Of a stretch of 64,000 nucleotides of DNA, positions 34,100-45,138 are shown one piece after another. The position numbers were made by a program, and so were the translations under genes. This stretch comes from Pseudoips prasinana (taxonomy: Eukaryota > Arthropoda > Insecta > Lepidoptera > Nolidae). The notes under the pieces are model-generated. The model made no database searches and was not told the DNA's origin. It was given only the letters and a program-made list of their open reading frames with translations. The stretch is taken from contig OX621245.1 in NCBI GenBank assembly GCA_951640165.1, forward strand, positions 23,056,330-23,120,329, given 5' to 3'. Numbering within the stretch: the first letter of the stretch is position 1; each line of letters opens with the position of its first letter.

Positions 34100-34660
34100 T
34101 CCTAAGAAACGCTAGGTACCTATCGATCCTGGTCGCTGAGATCGGACGGGATCTTTCACCGCCACAATCATTCATGCGATAGTGGCTGGCGACTCCACCA
34201 AATGGGACGCCGTGGTCTCCTTCTGTGAGGCAGTTTTGCTGCAGAAAGAGGCCGCCGAGCGGAATCGGGAACGAGCCAATCCCCGCTCGTAGACGGAGGA
34301 GGCGTCGGGGCGGCGGCGGCAGCCGGTAGCCCAACTCCTGGCTGCGGGCTGCGGCGGCAGTGTGAAAAGTGTCTACCACTGACGCCACGTACAAGCAGCT
34401 CCGGGAAGACAGCAATCTGTTTGTGGCACAGTCGCTGTGCCGGACTGACAGGAGTCGGCCATAAGAGAGGGCAATCTTGAGCTCTCCCGCGGTACGTATC
34501 CCAAGCATCTGCATATGGCGCAAAAGGGGGGCACCGGGGCACCGCGTTCCCGGGGCTCCTCCCGTTAGACACCAAGAGAAGTCCACGGCAGGTTAGGTTT
34601 AGTCGGTGCGAGTCAGCAGACACTTTTTGCTGGTGGCACGCGTAGACATTCATGGCAGCA
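34100..34660 (-). repeat. Repeat G, copy 2 (GC-rich)
   Basis: The most GC-rich stretch of the window. Read on the minus strand it follows F copy 3 directly, as in F1-G1. It includes gcggcggcggcagccggta (plus strand) and several CpGs. Two long overlapping minus-strand frames (34059-34586, 34168-34653) exist, but neither shows a known domain and both are expected in high-GC DNA. It may be the 5' UTR/ORF1 region of a non-LTR element. Confidence 0.65.
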
Positions 34661-34664
34661 TTAT

Positions 34665-34885
34665 AAAAAAACCGGCCAGTTGCGAGTCGGACTCGCCCAT
34701 GAAGGGTTCCGTAGCAGCAAGTATTTCAGTTGATTAAATGAAAGGTAAATTGCGATTTACGATTTATGACGTATTAAAAAAAAACTACTTACTAGATCTC
34801 GTTGAAACTAATTTTCGGTGGAAGTTTGCATGGCGAATCTTCAAGGGTTCTGTATTTTGCCATTGGGCTACGGAACCCTAAAAAG
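34665..34885 (-). repeat. Repeat F, copy 3 (internally deleted)
   Basis: Both ends of F are present (aaaccggccagttgcgagtc and ctacggaaccctaaaaaga), but ~340-380 bp of the middle are gone. Internal deletion with preserved ends is typical of non-autonomous elements. Confidence 0.75.
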
Positions 34886-35456
34886 ATACGTAAGCTGATC
34901 TTACTTTCAGAACAGTAATTTTAATGCTACTGTTTATACAACCCTGATTGTTGGAATTCGTGTTTACTCACATTTATAAGCATGTATTTGCCTCGGAGAT
35001 ATATCTTAACCGCCGTCAGTTAGTTCAGATTGCCGACACTGGCCCTCCAACTGCGAAAAAAAAACACACTAAGTAGTCGTTTCGAATATGCCTCCATATA
35101 GTTCGAGTTTGTGGATAATATATTGTCGATACAAAATCCGTCCTTACTGCTAGGGTAATAAAGACGCTGCTAAGGTCAAAACCAATCCAATAACTTGAAC
35201 ACAACTGTTCAAGAAGTTTTCCTATACTATTTGGACCACCCATATGGATGGAGTTTTCGCAAAGAGGAAGCTGTTAATCACCTAGCAATTCACACTGAAA
35301 TAAATTCTATAACATTTATTGTTCGACATACCCACTAGCTTTATTCAATGAAAATTCATGTTTCTGATTTACTGGCTGTATCTGTGTAAGGCTATCAGTA
35401 GACAACTATTTTTAATGATGGCCGCTTAAAAATGGTGTTCTATTTTTGAAACCGAA

Positions 35457-35505
35457 TACGGCTGACTTTAGTCGATCTTAGCAAGATCGACTAGACTCAG
35501 CCGTA
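35457..35505. repeat. Hairpin, 23-bp arms, 3-nt loop
   Basis: Arms 35457-35479 and 35483-35505, two mismatches, loop agc. Core AGTCGATCTT/AAGATCGACT is exact. No link to a repeat family seen. Confidence 0.85.
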
Positions 35506-35548
35506 GCCCTCTGTTTTTGACACTATGAATTTAACGTCGGTGACAAGC

Positions 35549-36345
35549 CGGTGGGCGTGATTGGCAGATACTTGCCAGGACAGATTTTTAGGGTTCCGTA
35601 GCCAAATGGCAAAAAACGGAACCCTTATAGATTCGTCATGTCTGTCTGTCTGTCTGTCCGTCAGTATGTCACAGCCATTTTATTCCGAAACTATAAGAGC
35701 TGTACTGTTGAAACTTGGTAAGTAGATGTATTCTGTGAACCGCATTAAGATTTTTACACAAAATAGAAAAATAATAATAATTTTGGGGGTTCCCATACAT
35801 AGAACTGAAACTCAAAAAAAATTTTTCATCGTACCCATACATGTGGGGTATTTATGGATAGGTCTTTAAAAATGATATTGAGGTTCCTAATATCATTTTT
35901 TTCTAAACTGAATAGTTTGCGCGTGAGACACTTCCAAAGTGGAAAAATGAGTGTCCCCCCTGTAACTTCTAAAATAAGATAATGATAAAAACTTAAAAAA
36001 AATGTGATGTGCATTACCATGTAAACTAACAACGAAAATTGGTTTGAACGAAATCTAGTAAGTAGTTTTATTTTAATGCCTCAAATCGTAAACCGAAATT
36101 TACCTTTCATTTAATCAACTGAAATACTTGCTGCTGCGGAACCCTTCATGTGCGAGTCCGGCTCGCACTTGGCCGCTTTTTTTTTTAATGAACTTGTCTG
36201 TTTGTCCTGAATCAGGGTGTTATTATCTATTTAAGTACGTATTTACAAAAAGTAGTATATCAGCTATCTAGTTTTCATAGTACAAGCTCTGCTTAGTTTG
36301 ATCAGATGGCCGTGTGTGAATAATGACTCAGGACTTTTTAATATC
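35549..36345 (+). mobile_element. tRNA-derived SINE, family B, copy 4, split by repeat F
   Basis: Head 35549-35584 (ggtgggcgtgattggc ... ccaggacaga) lacks the B box part through a deletion. The tail resumes at ~36187 (gaacttgtctgtttgtcctga ... gatggccgtgtgtgaataat). Repeat F lies between. About 12 bp of SINE at the junction are missing, so the insertion was not a simple duplication. Confidence 0.7.
35585..36186 (+). repeat. Repeat F, copy 2 (full length, nested in a SINE)
   Basis: Aligns end to end with 28568-29126. It includes tctgtctgtctgtctgtccg and ends at gcacttggccgc followed by a run of T. Unlike copies 1 and 3 it is not followed by repeat G. Confidence 0.8.
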
Positions 36346-37580
36346 ACGGTGTGAAAAACAGATTCTATTTTAATAAACTTCAATTAGGAAGTAGTGCACA
36401 TGTAAAACTGTTTTATTATCATGTGGTGAATCAGTTAAAGCCATGTACGCCAATTGTTATGAAAGGGAATTACGATGAATTTTTTGAAATATAAGAAATA
36501 GAAGTTGTCTTTATTAAATATAAAATCTGAGATCGGTCATGGTGGGCCATATTCTGATTTTTATAATATCATTTACGAAAAGTTACTGCCAACTTATAGG
36601 TAATGTTGCCGTCTATTATTAGGCCAATTAAAACGGTCGTATGCTCCGGTTTTGACTTATTAAATATTGCTTTCATGCAAACAAAAACATGTGATTTAGT
36701 GGTGCTATTAGTTTTATCAAAAGTAAAACCATTTGAGTCCAATTAAAGTAAAAATGTATTTCATGAAGGCAAGATATGTGGTTACAGTGACAACAGCAAT
36801 TGAAATCCGAATTAATCAAGAAAAGGTTGTTTTCAATAGAAGACTTTTCTTTCTGAGGGTTAATTAAAATGATATTCAAATAAATTTTCTTTTGCACAAA
36901 TATTATGCTGAGAAGTTAAAATAAATATGAATATTCACGCAAATCCAGTTAGGTTATAGCGTTTGGGGAACAGTTGATGCCGCATCCAGTGGCGTCATCT
37001 GTACCACGAGTTTATAGACAATAATATGATGTATAAAGAAGATATGATGTATAAAGAAGATATGATGTATAAAGAAGAATATTGTATAAAGAAAGCTGCG
37101 TCCCAGTGTAACTTGTGTTGTATGCTAATGTGGTTAGGTTACTATTCCTAGGCATGACGTACCGGAAGCACGCGAATGATTTCAATGAGTTAGAGAGAGA
37201 TGAGGCTGATCTATAAATATTTTGGGAAAAAATAACTGTAGAGTGTTATGATTCGACACATATAAGTTTGCCCGCAAACAGCTAGTAAATAAAATCATAG
37301 GCATCGCCCGCCCAAGTTAGATTGAACTTTATTGCGTGCGGCAAGTGTCACTATAGATTTAAGTCTCTTGGCAGAGTAAAACTTCTGTCTGCAGTACTTA
37401 CCCTGTGGTATCATATATCTTAAATGCTTATGGGCTGACCGTTAACCTTCTTCTAAAACTAAACTAAAAAAGACGATCCGATGTTTGCCTAAAAACTCAA
37501 CCACTAAGTTGTCTTTGATTCGTTATAATTTAATGTGAAATTTTGATATTAATTTGAATTTATTGGTATTTAAATAAGAA
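36346..37580. other. Mostly unrecognised; 18-bp tandem repeat at 37023-37084
   Basis: Three copies of gatatgatgtataaagaa occur in tandem, followed by a fourth degraded one. This is a minisatellite. The remainder shows no shared repeats; the 36673-36897 frame is not recognised. Confidence 0.6.
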
Positions 37581-37587
37581 TAATATC

Positions 37588-37740
37588 CTGGGACATTAAT
37601 TACACACGGCCATCTGATCCCAAACTAAGCAGAGCTTAATACATACTTATATAGATAATTACACCTAGACTCAGGACAAACAGATGATGCACACAAATAT
37701 CTGTCCTGAGTGGGAATGGAACCCACGTCAGGCTCGTCAT
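37588..37740 (-). mobile_element. tRNA-derived SINE, family B, copy 5 (deleted)
   Basis: Tail tcctgggacattaattacac joins at gcagagcttaatacatactt after an internal deletion. The head stops after gggaatggaacccacg and has lost most of the A box. Confidence 0.75.
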
Positions 37741-38380
37741 ATATTATATTAATTATTTTACTTCTTAATAGAACACAATTGTATGTTTGATATTTGCGTT
37801 TAAATATATGTTAGACCTACTAAATAAATTGTGAATTGTTGGTCACAAGTTTTCAAGAAAACAGGAATAAGTAGGTACTGTTCACGTGGGATAAAGCGAG
37901 GAAAACTGCGGTTAAAAGCTAGTTATCATTAAAAGAAAATTTCGAGACCAACAGAGGGAAATATTCTGTACACACTTTAACTAGTTAAGTTTCGGATGGA
38001 ACATATTGTTGGAAAAGTTCTAGCTAGAAAGTTCTTCTAGAGGTTTAGCCTTTACCCGTAAAACAACAACCTCCTTGATTTTTAATTAGTTGCACAGTAT
38101 GCATTACAATACTGTGACAATTTAAAAAGTTTAATTTAAAAGATAAGTCCTGATAATCTCGAGATTTAAGGAGCGTATTGTACTTATAAAAGAAATTCAT
38201 TCTACAATAAGGGCATTTTACGTTGAGCGGACAGGAAAAAAGTGAATTTTAAACGTTAAGTAATATTGTCATATTTATGTCACATCGTACACATGACATA
38301 TTTTTTTTATCTTGTTTATTTCTGGTAAATTACAAATGTTCAAAAATTTTGAACAATTAAACACAACTCTTTATTCTGCG
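37741..38380. other. No recognisable feature
   Basis: AT-rich. Short block gataaagcgaggaaaactgc near 37890 recalls a decayed Helitron 3' end but is too weak to call. Confidence 0.35.
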
Positions 38381-38382
38381 TT

Positions 38383-38656
38383 CATTCGCTCAAAGAGCAT
38401 CCCGACTGGGGAAGTACCTCCACCTTATAGAAGACATGCCTTAATAATAACATTAATATTTTTAATGTTGTGTTTCCGAGTGTGAGTAAGGTCATCAGGG
38501 CTCATTGGGGTGGGGGGAAGGGTCAGCAACACTTGTTTGCTGACTCTTAAAGGGCGGCACCGCACCCGCGACTCCTCTGGTGTTGCGGGTGTCCATGGGC
38601 GGCGGTGATCACTTACCATCAGGTGACTTGCTCGTTTGTCGCCCTCTGAAATAAAC
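38383..38656 (+). repeat. Interspersed repeat, family L, copy 1
   Basis: Aligns with 48957-49235: cccgactggggaagtacct, aagggtcagcaacac, tttgctgactctta, gtgtccatgggcggcggtg, cttaccatcaggtgac. It ends near gaaataaa, like a polyA-type 3' end. Probably a retroelement 3' end or SINE. Family name not known to me. Confidence 0.7.
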
Positions 38657-39675
38657 TATAATATAAGATTTCTAGGGTAAGTTTACAATACAAACTTCAC
38701 TTGAAATCTTATGTAAAATGGACGTCTGTATTACGAATGAATATACCTAATGAAAATACGTTAAAATAATCAAAGCCTGTAATAAATATTGAAGAGTCAG
38801 TAAATCTTAAGCCTGTAAACTACAGGTTGAGTATTGAAATCAGCGCTAGAGCTGGTATCAACTAGATAGACAGTAGATTTTCTCCCTCATTTAACTTTCT
38901 CCGTTTCGTTGCTTTGGTTCAAGATAAGTTGGCTCAAAAAATATCAACATTCGTAAGCTTGTGAAGATTTTTTTTGTAAAGGATATGGAGAGTTGAATTG
39001 AAAAGGGGGTAAGGTACAGTGTAACGTTGTGATGTTGTTTCTACCCATGTAATTTGAAAAATGAATCAATGTTTTGCTGAAATAATTTGTGATGTAATAA
39101 TTAATACCTTATGCGTGAAATACGTAAATCCTGTCAAATTGGAATCTGTATTTTTGTATATCTGTTCTCTGTTCTGTCTGTCTGTTTTTGGGTATAGCCC
39201 CCATTGTTTTGACAATTCATCACGGTGAATCCCGAACGACCATTTAAATTAATAATTTTCTGTCTAAACGCCCCTTTTCGAAGTTATTGGCGCCATTTGT
39301 CGGTATTCTTGTCTATATTTATATATGAAAAAGCTAAATAAAAAAAAAGCTATGGTACAGATTCTCGCCAACATTAAATAAAATAATGAAATAACTATAT
39401 AGGCTTGTTTTTTTACAGTCTTCAAATAGTCAGGATAAAGCTCACTAATGTGATTAAATCACATAACACTTCGTGAAAACAAGTCTCATGTTGGAACCTA
39501 GCTTCTAATTATGCGCTCCGCAAGCGCATTTCCAACAGTCTCTTTCACACGGATTTATAAAGAAAATCAATTCATATTTGTTCAATTGTGTACCTATGTG
39601 AAATGCTTATAGCCACACACGCACACAACAGCGCGCAGTTACTCACAAAGACAGATAGGGGACAGCCAAAGTAGT
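38657..39675. other. No recognisable feature
   Basis: AT-rich, no shared repeats or coding signal. Confidence 0.4.
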
Positions 39676-39679
39676 ATTT

Positions 39680-39775
39680 CAGCGTCTCCGTGGACGTCAA
39701 CCCGCAGTCATTGGAAAATTGTTGTAAAGCTATGTCAAAGGGTTACGGGGCTTAATTAAAAATGTTAGATTAGGT
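39680..39775 (+). repeat. Interspersed repeat, family I, copy 3 (partial)
   Basis: Shares agcgtctccgt and taaagctatgtcaaagggtt with copies at 17440 and 43995. The 5' part is absent. Confidence 0.5.
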
Positions 39776-40080
39776 AAGTATGTCAAAACCAAAAGGTCAC
39801 CATGTCACCATCATTCCTGTTATAGAGGCGGCAAACAAAAATAGTTGTCTGTTAAAAGTTTAATAATCACATACTAGATAATGAGTTTGTAGGCCAATAT
39901 CATTATAAGATTCACTAGACTGAAAACTAATTTATCATTTCTATTTCAATTTCATCCTATTGTTCATTAAAATACACAGTAAACTAAATATTTTTTATTG
40001 ATCGCTATTGTACAGTAGGCATCATGTCAACGGGTACACAATTAATTAATTACTGTCCTTTTGTTCGAATTTCAACCGAT

Positions 40081-40625
40081 GGAGACTAGTCACCTGCGCG
40101 GGACATATTGTGCAATACAGGTGCACTTTCTATACCATCACTCTTATGATTCGATGACTTGTGACACGACTAGAATTAGATCAGGTACATGACCGACGGC
40201 TTAATGTGCTCTTCGAGGCACAGGGGTTAGATACTGCCAACTTCGACACTTCAGGCTGATAATGTCTTCCAGGCTGAATTTCGACCACGGCGGCCAGTCT
40301 CAATGGAGACTAGCTAATTGCGCGCAGGACATATTATAGTGCACAAGTGTGTAAGCAAACACAGGGGAACTTTCTGTTCCATCACTCTCGTGATCCGATG
40401 GGACGACTAGCACCACGACCAGAGGACAGCTACAGGACCGACGGCTTCACGTGCTCTCCGAGGCACGGGGGTGTAATACCGCCAGTTCCCAGACTTCGGG
40501 CTGATACTGACAAATTATTTTTTATGGAAAATTCCCATAATAATTTTTTGGCCCGACCCGGGATTCTAACCTAGGACCTCGTTATCTGCAGTTGAACATG
40601 ATACCGCGACATCAACGAGGCAGTC
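40081..40625 (-). mobile_element. Two tandem copies of SINE family J
   Basis: Copy a spans ~40081-40300 and copy b ~40301-40625. Both contain gggacatatt/ggacatatta, ctttct.t.ccatcactct, gaccgacggctt and tgctct.cgaggcac. Copy b keeps the head; on the minus strand it reads tcctaggttagaatcccggg (decayed B box) and ctcgttgatgtcgcggtatc (A box region). Related copies lie at 53045-53540 (+) and, in part, 47985-48090 and 58848-59012. Confidence 0.7.
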
Positions 40626-41035
40626 ATGTATGTCAATAGACACACTTTGCAGCGATTTTATTACCCAAGGAGTAAGTGCGGTTTATGTTCACGAGTGTTT
40701 CACGTGACATCGACTGTACGGATTATTATCCTATCACATGCTATATACGTAGATTAATCCGCAGCTTTTACACACTGAGTGATATTTTCTCATATGGAAC
40801 ATGTTTTTATTATTGATGAATTGTGAAAACAGAATCAAGCTCACTGATAAAGCTTCAATAATCCAGACACATTATTATTTAATTTTTTATTTAATCTTTT
40901 AAAGTATTACGTATTTTCGCTATGACTCCATTATTTGATGACAATAGTGTAGCCTCAAAAGAGGTATGAAATATTTATGACATGTGAGAATCTACAGTTT
41001 CTGTATCTAGCGTGCATACTCAATCAGACGAGCGG

Positions 41036-41464
41036 CTACCATTTTTCCGTATTAACGAAGAGCCCAAAATGGAACTGAAAAACCACTCTCACGCATATAA
41101 GCATTGGTAACATAGTCAAAATTCGAACCCCGAATGGGGGGCCCTGTAGTGTGAGAATGGTAATTTGTTTACCATTTTTTTTCTTGTTATATTGATCGGT
41201 AGAGCCTTTGGAAATGTGTTGTTTTAATATTTTTTTGTAAATATATGTTGTCTTGGCGTTTTTTATACGGTTAGGTAATGCATTAAAATATTGTGCTCCT
41301 TGATATACAATTGTCCTTTTACTATAATTGGTTCTTGGTTTGTATAGTATTATATTGTGTGTCCTTCTTGAACTTCGTGTTTGTACTTGTATCTTTTTTC
41401 TAAGTTTTATTTCTGTGTGGATGTCTTTGTTTAATATTTTATGTATCAAATTTGCATGTTGCAT
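41036..41464 (-). pseudogene. Non-LTR retrotransposon, C-terminal ORF2 remnant (minus strand)
   Basis: A 142-codon frame contains KPRTNYSKRTIVYQGAQYFN followed by ALPNRIKNA, the usual C-terminal pattern of LINE proteins (TNY.KR ... Y.G...FN.LP..IK), then KKILKQHI. The last ~45 residues past that point are probably read-through into non-element sequence. The catalytic reverse-transcriptase domain is not present, so this is a 5'-truncated copy. Confidence 0.6.
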
Positions 41465-41841
41465 GTTGTATTAGTAAATTTGTGTAATATTTAATAATTT
41501 GGTTTTAGTGCAAAGCTTTTCTGTAGAAGTAAAATAATGATTAATTGTAGTGAAATAGAACCTTTATTAATTTATTTTGCGACCTCTGTAATATCTCAAT
41601 GTGCACTGTTTGTGTGTAAACTGTGTTTTATCTGTAAAATTAGTGGACATGACATTTTAAGTAGTTAGGTCGTTTTTAGTTTCGCTTCATTAGATAAGAT
41701 TAGCAATTGATGAAATAGCAATAAGGCATAAGGTTCTGAAATAAAACTGTATTTTCGTAACCTTATCCCAAACCTCGCCTGTCTCTATAACGATCAAAAG
41801 CATACTTTAAGTATGAACAAACATTTGGTGTTTCCCTCTAA

Positions 41842-41874
41842 GCAAACATTGTATGTACTCTATACAATGTTTGC
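41842..41874. repeat. Small hairpin, 13-bp exact arms
   Basis: GCAAACATTGTAT (41842-41854) and its complement (41862-41874) around a 7-nt loop. Confidence 0.7.
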
Positions 41875-42478
41875 CAAACTACACAATAAACAAGTGGCAT
41901 ATATTCTTGACTCGTTCGTATATGTAGTTTAAAGCTAACATGATAGTCGGGATTAGCCGCGAGAAGACATTATCGCGCTGTAAACCGGAGATTTAACGGT
42001 GGCAGGTAAGACACTGTTATTCCTATACCAGCAGACATAACTAAGTATTATATAAGACTTCAGTGGAGAGTTTTGTGTTCAGTCAAGTCAACAAAGTTAA
42101 CCTTTTTTGTGATAATAACACTGAATATATACTTAATTTATTAAATCATTACTATAATTACATGATAAACAGACTATTTATTTATAATTTTACTAACTAA
42201 AATATTTCTGAATACCAAAATACCAATCAACTACAGATATGGCGTATAGACAGTAATTACCTAATATTATTCTAAATGAGCTCAAATGTAACAAAACATG
42301 ATCGAAAAGGTTTGAATGTCCTGGATATCTACCTACACATCAAGTGCATTTGACTAATATTTTGTAACGTAATGAAATAGGATAGTAATGAATAATAATA
42401 TACTGTTATTTATATATTTTTGATGATATTCTAAGAAGTGTAACTACTCTGATTGGATAGTATTATTATGAAGGGACG

Positions 42479-42540
42479 CAACCGCTCGGGGACAATGGGT
42501 AGTATCCATCGAATGGACCACCCATAGCCCCTGAGCGGTT
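42479..42540. repeat. Imperfect hairpin, ~28-nt arms
   Basis: aaccgctcgggg ... atgggt pairs with acccat ... cccctgagcggtt, with an inner ccat/atgg pair. The arms hold several mismatches. The ATGGGT/ACCCAT core recalls repeat I. Confidence 0.6.
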
Positions 42541-42797
42541 AATCTAGTGTCAGAATATTTCAAGCCGCTTAATTATTGCTATCTAGCATCTGCCGATCAA
42601 CCGGCTTAATGTGCCTTCCGAAGCATGGATTTACTCTAAAATTACCTTGCTTCGCTGATATCTTACAGACAGAGCAATATTAATTAATTACCCAAATATA
42701 CTTGGTATATTTAATACGTACACTAATTTGTGCGCACTGCTACTTATGTCATCGTATAGACTTCCACATTAAATTCATTTGAAAGGATTTTTATTAC
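42541..42797. other. No recognisable feature
   Basis: Short piece cggcttaatgtgccttccga at ~42601 recalls the J family core; otherwise nothing. Confidence 0.3.
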
Positions 42798-42898
42798 GAA
42801 AGCCCTCCCAGGGTACGTGTCCCGACCATCTGGGACATGGCGCAAAAGGAGGGTACCGGAGCAGCATACCCACGTTCCCGGGACTTCCCCATCAGGCA
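42798..42898 (-). repeat. Repeat G, fragment (copy 3)
   Basis: On the minus strand it matches G copies at gtcccgggaacg, gggtatgctgctccggtacc and ccttttgcgccat. No F sequence is attached. Confidence 0.6.
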
Positions 42899-42937
42899 TC
42901 AGGCATGTATGTGTATCATATACATTTATTATTATTT

Positions 42938-43340
42938 GACGAGCCTGTTGGCGTGGTTGGCAAATGCTTGCTTTTCACACCGTGATCGAGATCGAGTTCG
43001 ATTCCCATCCAGGACAGATATTTGTGTGCAGGAACATGTCTGTTTTTCCTGAGTCTGGGTGTTATTATCTATACTCCCCGTAGGACAGGCACAGCCTAGT
43101 GCAGGGAGTTTCGCATTTTCATATTTATATTGGCAATAAAAAATTATATACTTTATTATAACAATTCTGTATAAACGTGTTAATTCTTGGTTAATAAAGT
43201 TCTATTCTATTCTATATAAGTATGCATTTACAAAAGAAAGGAGTATATGTATCAGTTATCTGGTTTCCATAGTACAAGCTCTGCTTAGTTTGGGATCAGA
43301 TGGCCATGTGTAAATAATGTCCCAGGATATTATTATTATT
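42938..43340 (+). mobile_element. tRNA-derived SINE, family B, copy 6, split by a LINE tail
   Basis: The head has A box TTGGCGTGGTTGG and B box GTTCGATTCCC in plus orientation. The body stops at gtgttattatctata (43073) and resumes at taagtatgcatttac (~43216). The tail runs to gtcccaggatattattatt. The inserted segment is listed separately. Confidence 0.85.
43074..43215 (+). repeat. LINE 3' end with (TTCTA)n tail, nested in SINE B
   Basis: ctccccgtaggacaggcaca, then a 3' UTR-like stretch ending gttaataaagttctattctattctata. The polyadenylation-like AATAAA followed by pentanucleotide repeats marks a 5'-truncated LINE. The flanking ctata on both sides may be its target duplication. Confidence 0.7.
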
Positions 43341-43855
43341 ATTGTATGAATGAAAAAGTAATAAGGCTTTGAAGACACTTAGTTTTTATGAGGCTTTAAG
43401 GGCTTATTCTCTTATATCAAGTACTACACCACAATTATGTTCCAAGTGTTGCGAGTAATTGGCATTCGTACCACCAAAGGATTCACTTTATTCTGTTTGA
43501 ATCACTCAACTCTTAGAGTAGAATGTTTGTTTCTACTTAATTAGTGTGTGCATATTGAAATAGGCAAACGTTAGGGATAATAAATAGGACTCTGACCGCA
43601 CACGTAATTGAAACACTGAGATGTTACCATGAGAAGTTAAAACATTTTGGCGGTAACTCATATAGTATCAACCGACCACTTGATTAGTGGTTGACGGTGC
43701 TTAAACTCTTCCATGACTTTCGTACCAGTAAACTATACTAGGATTTATGTATATTACCTATGTAGCCTTGTGGGACTATAAAACAGCTGTTGTGCTGGAC
43801 CAATTTAGTGATTTATATTATTATATATATTATTTCATCATTCATTATTTCACTA
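43341..43855. other. No recognisable feature
   Basis: No shared repeats or coding signal. Confidence 0.4.
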
Positions 43856-43860
43856 CTTTT

Positions 43861-43999
43861 CTTTTGTAAATACATACTTATATAGATAATTACACCCAGA
43901 CTCAGGACAAACAGACATGTTGTTCATGCACACAAATATCGAACCCACGACCTCCGGCGTGAAACGCAAGCATTTGCCAACCACACCAACAGGCCCGTC
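43861..43999 (-). mobile_element. tRNA-derived SINE, family B, copy 7 (5'-half)
   Basis: On the minus strand A box GTTGGTGTGGTTGG is present. Part of the sequence around the B box is missing (aaatatcgaacccacg). The tail beyond tttgtaaatacat is absent. Confidence 0.75.
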
Positions 44000-44225
44000 A
44001 CACGCCAACAGGTGATTGGAAAGGTTAAGCAACAAGGACTGTAATTAGTCCATAGATGAGTGACCGCCGAAGTAGTTTAATTTCTGAGCGTCTCCGTACT
44101 TCGGCGCGAACGTTAAGCTGTCGGTCCTAGTTGTAGCCATAGCAACAATAGTTAAGCCATGTCAGAGACCTAATGGTTGGCTTTAACAACTCTGACACTA
44201 TGCTAACCACTGCCCATACGATAAG
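44000..44225 (+). repeat. Interspersed repeat, family I, copy 4 (reference copy)
   Basis: Includes attagtccatagatgagtga, tctccgtacttcgg, acgttaagctgtcggtcc, gttaagccatgtcagagacc and accactgcccatacg. This copy lacks the inverted segment found in copy 2 and so shows the ancestral arrangement. Confidence 0.65.
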
Positions 44226-44570
44226 TAAGTTTAAAAAGCCTTATACATACGTAGTTCATTATATTAACATTCAGTTCAAGAGTTCACCAACTGCGTCGTT
44301 ACGAGGTAAAAGAATTGTAAAAGTTACATAGAAACAGTAAAATAGCTAAAAAACACAAAAGGTTTAACAGACTGAATCGTCCTCCGTTTAAAAGGTTTTT
44401 CTTTGATTTCCTCGTATGATGAAAGAAGTAATAGATCCACTTTGTACTTTGTCTTTGCTAAGGATGGTGACTTCAAAAGAACGTCTACAACAAAACAAAC
44501 ATTATTGTGTGTGACATAGTCCGCAACAATGGGTCTCCATATAATAAATTAGGTATTTTTCTTGGTGAAT

Positions 44571-44711
44571 GTACAGACGACAGCACATCAAGCTACTCCA
44601 ATCTGTCCAATTTCCCCAATTGAAAGTGAACCTTATGCTTTTGTGATGAAGTTGAAAATATATATGAGAAATTTGACATATTGGGGTAGCTGGATGTGCT
44701 GGCGTCTGTAC
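44571..44711. mobile_element. MITE family H, copy 3
   Basis: 141 bp. Inverted ends begin GTACAGACG(A/C)CAGCACATC and match over ~40 bp with four or five differences. The centre contains cccaattgaaagtgaacctt, shared with copies 2 and 4. Confidence 0.85.
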
Positions 44712-44886
44712 GTGTAACTTGCTCAACTATTAAATAACTTCGAAGATAAATTAATTCCATATCTCCGTATCAGTACAAACTTGTGGTTTAGGCACTAAGA
44801 TGAGCGATATTGAACGGTCAGTGTTTTTATGTTTTGTTATGTAGTCATTACACAAGACAAAGCTTAATTTTAGGGTTTCGTACGGC

Positions 44887-44962
44887 TTCGTTATATTATT
44901 ATTTATGAAGGGTCTATTATCTATGTAACCACACAGATAATATACCCTTCATAAATATAATA
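44887..44962. repeat. Hairpin, ~30-nt imperfect arms, ~6-nt loop
   Basis: tttatgaagggtctattatc pairs with gataatatacccttcataaa. The core ATTTATGAAGGGT is exact. Its right arm abuts the start of a Helitron at 44961. Confidence 0.75.
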
Positions 44963-45138
44963 CGACTAATATTTTAAAGGCGAAAGTTTGTAAGTGTGTA
45001 TGTTTGTTAATTCTTCACGTCTAAACGGCTGGAGTGATTTTAGTAAAATTTGGTGTGGAGCTATCTGACATCTTAGATTAACACGTAGGGCTATAATTTA
45101 AAAAGTTTAACGAGAGTAAAACCGCGGGGCACAGCTAG
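44961..45138 (+). mobile_element. Non-autonomous Helitron-like element, family D, copy 5
   Basis: The start is mutated (tacgactaat instead of tcacactaat). The end ccgcggggcacagCTAG is followed by T. The body matches copies 1 and 7. Confidence 0.8.

Noticed and set aside
34059..34653. Two long overlapping minus-strand reading frames (175 and 161 codons)
   Set aside because: They overlap in different frames within a GC-rich repeat that has other copies in the window. No domain is recognisable, and long frames are expected in high-GC DNA.
37023..37084. Regular repeats considered as a CRISPR array
   Set aside because: Head-to-tail units without spacers, in an animal genome; it is a minisatellite.
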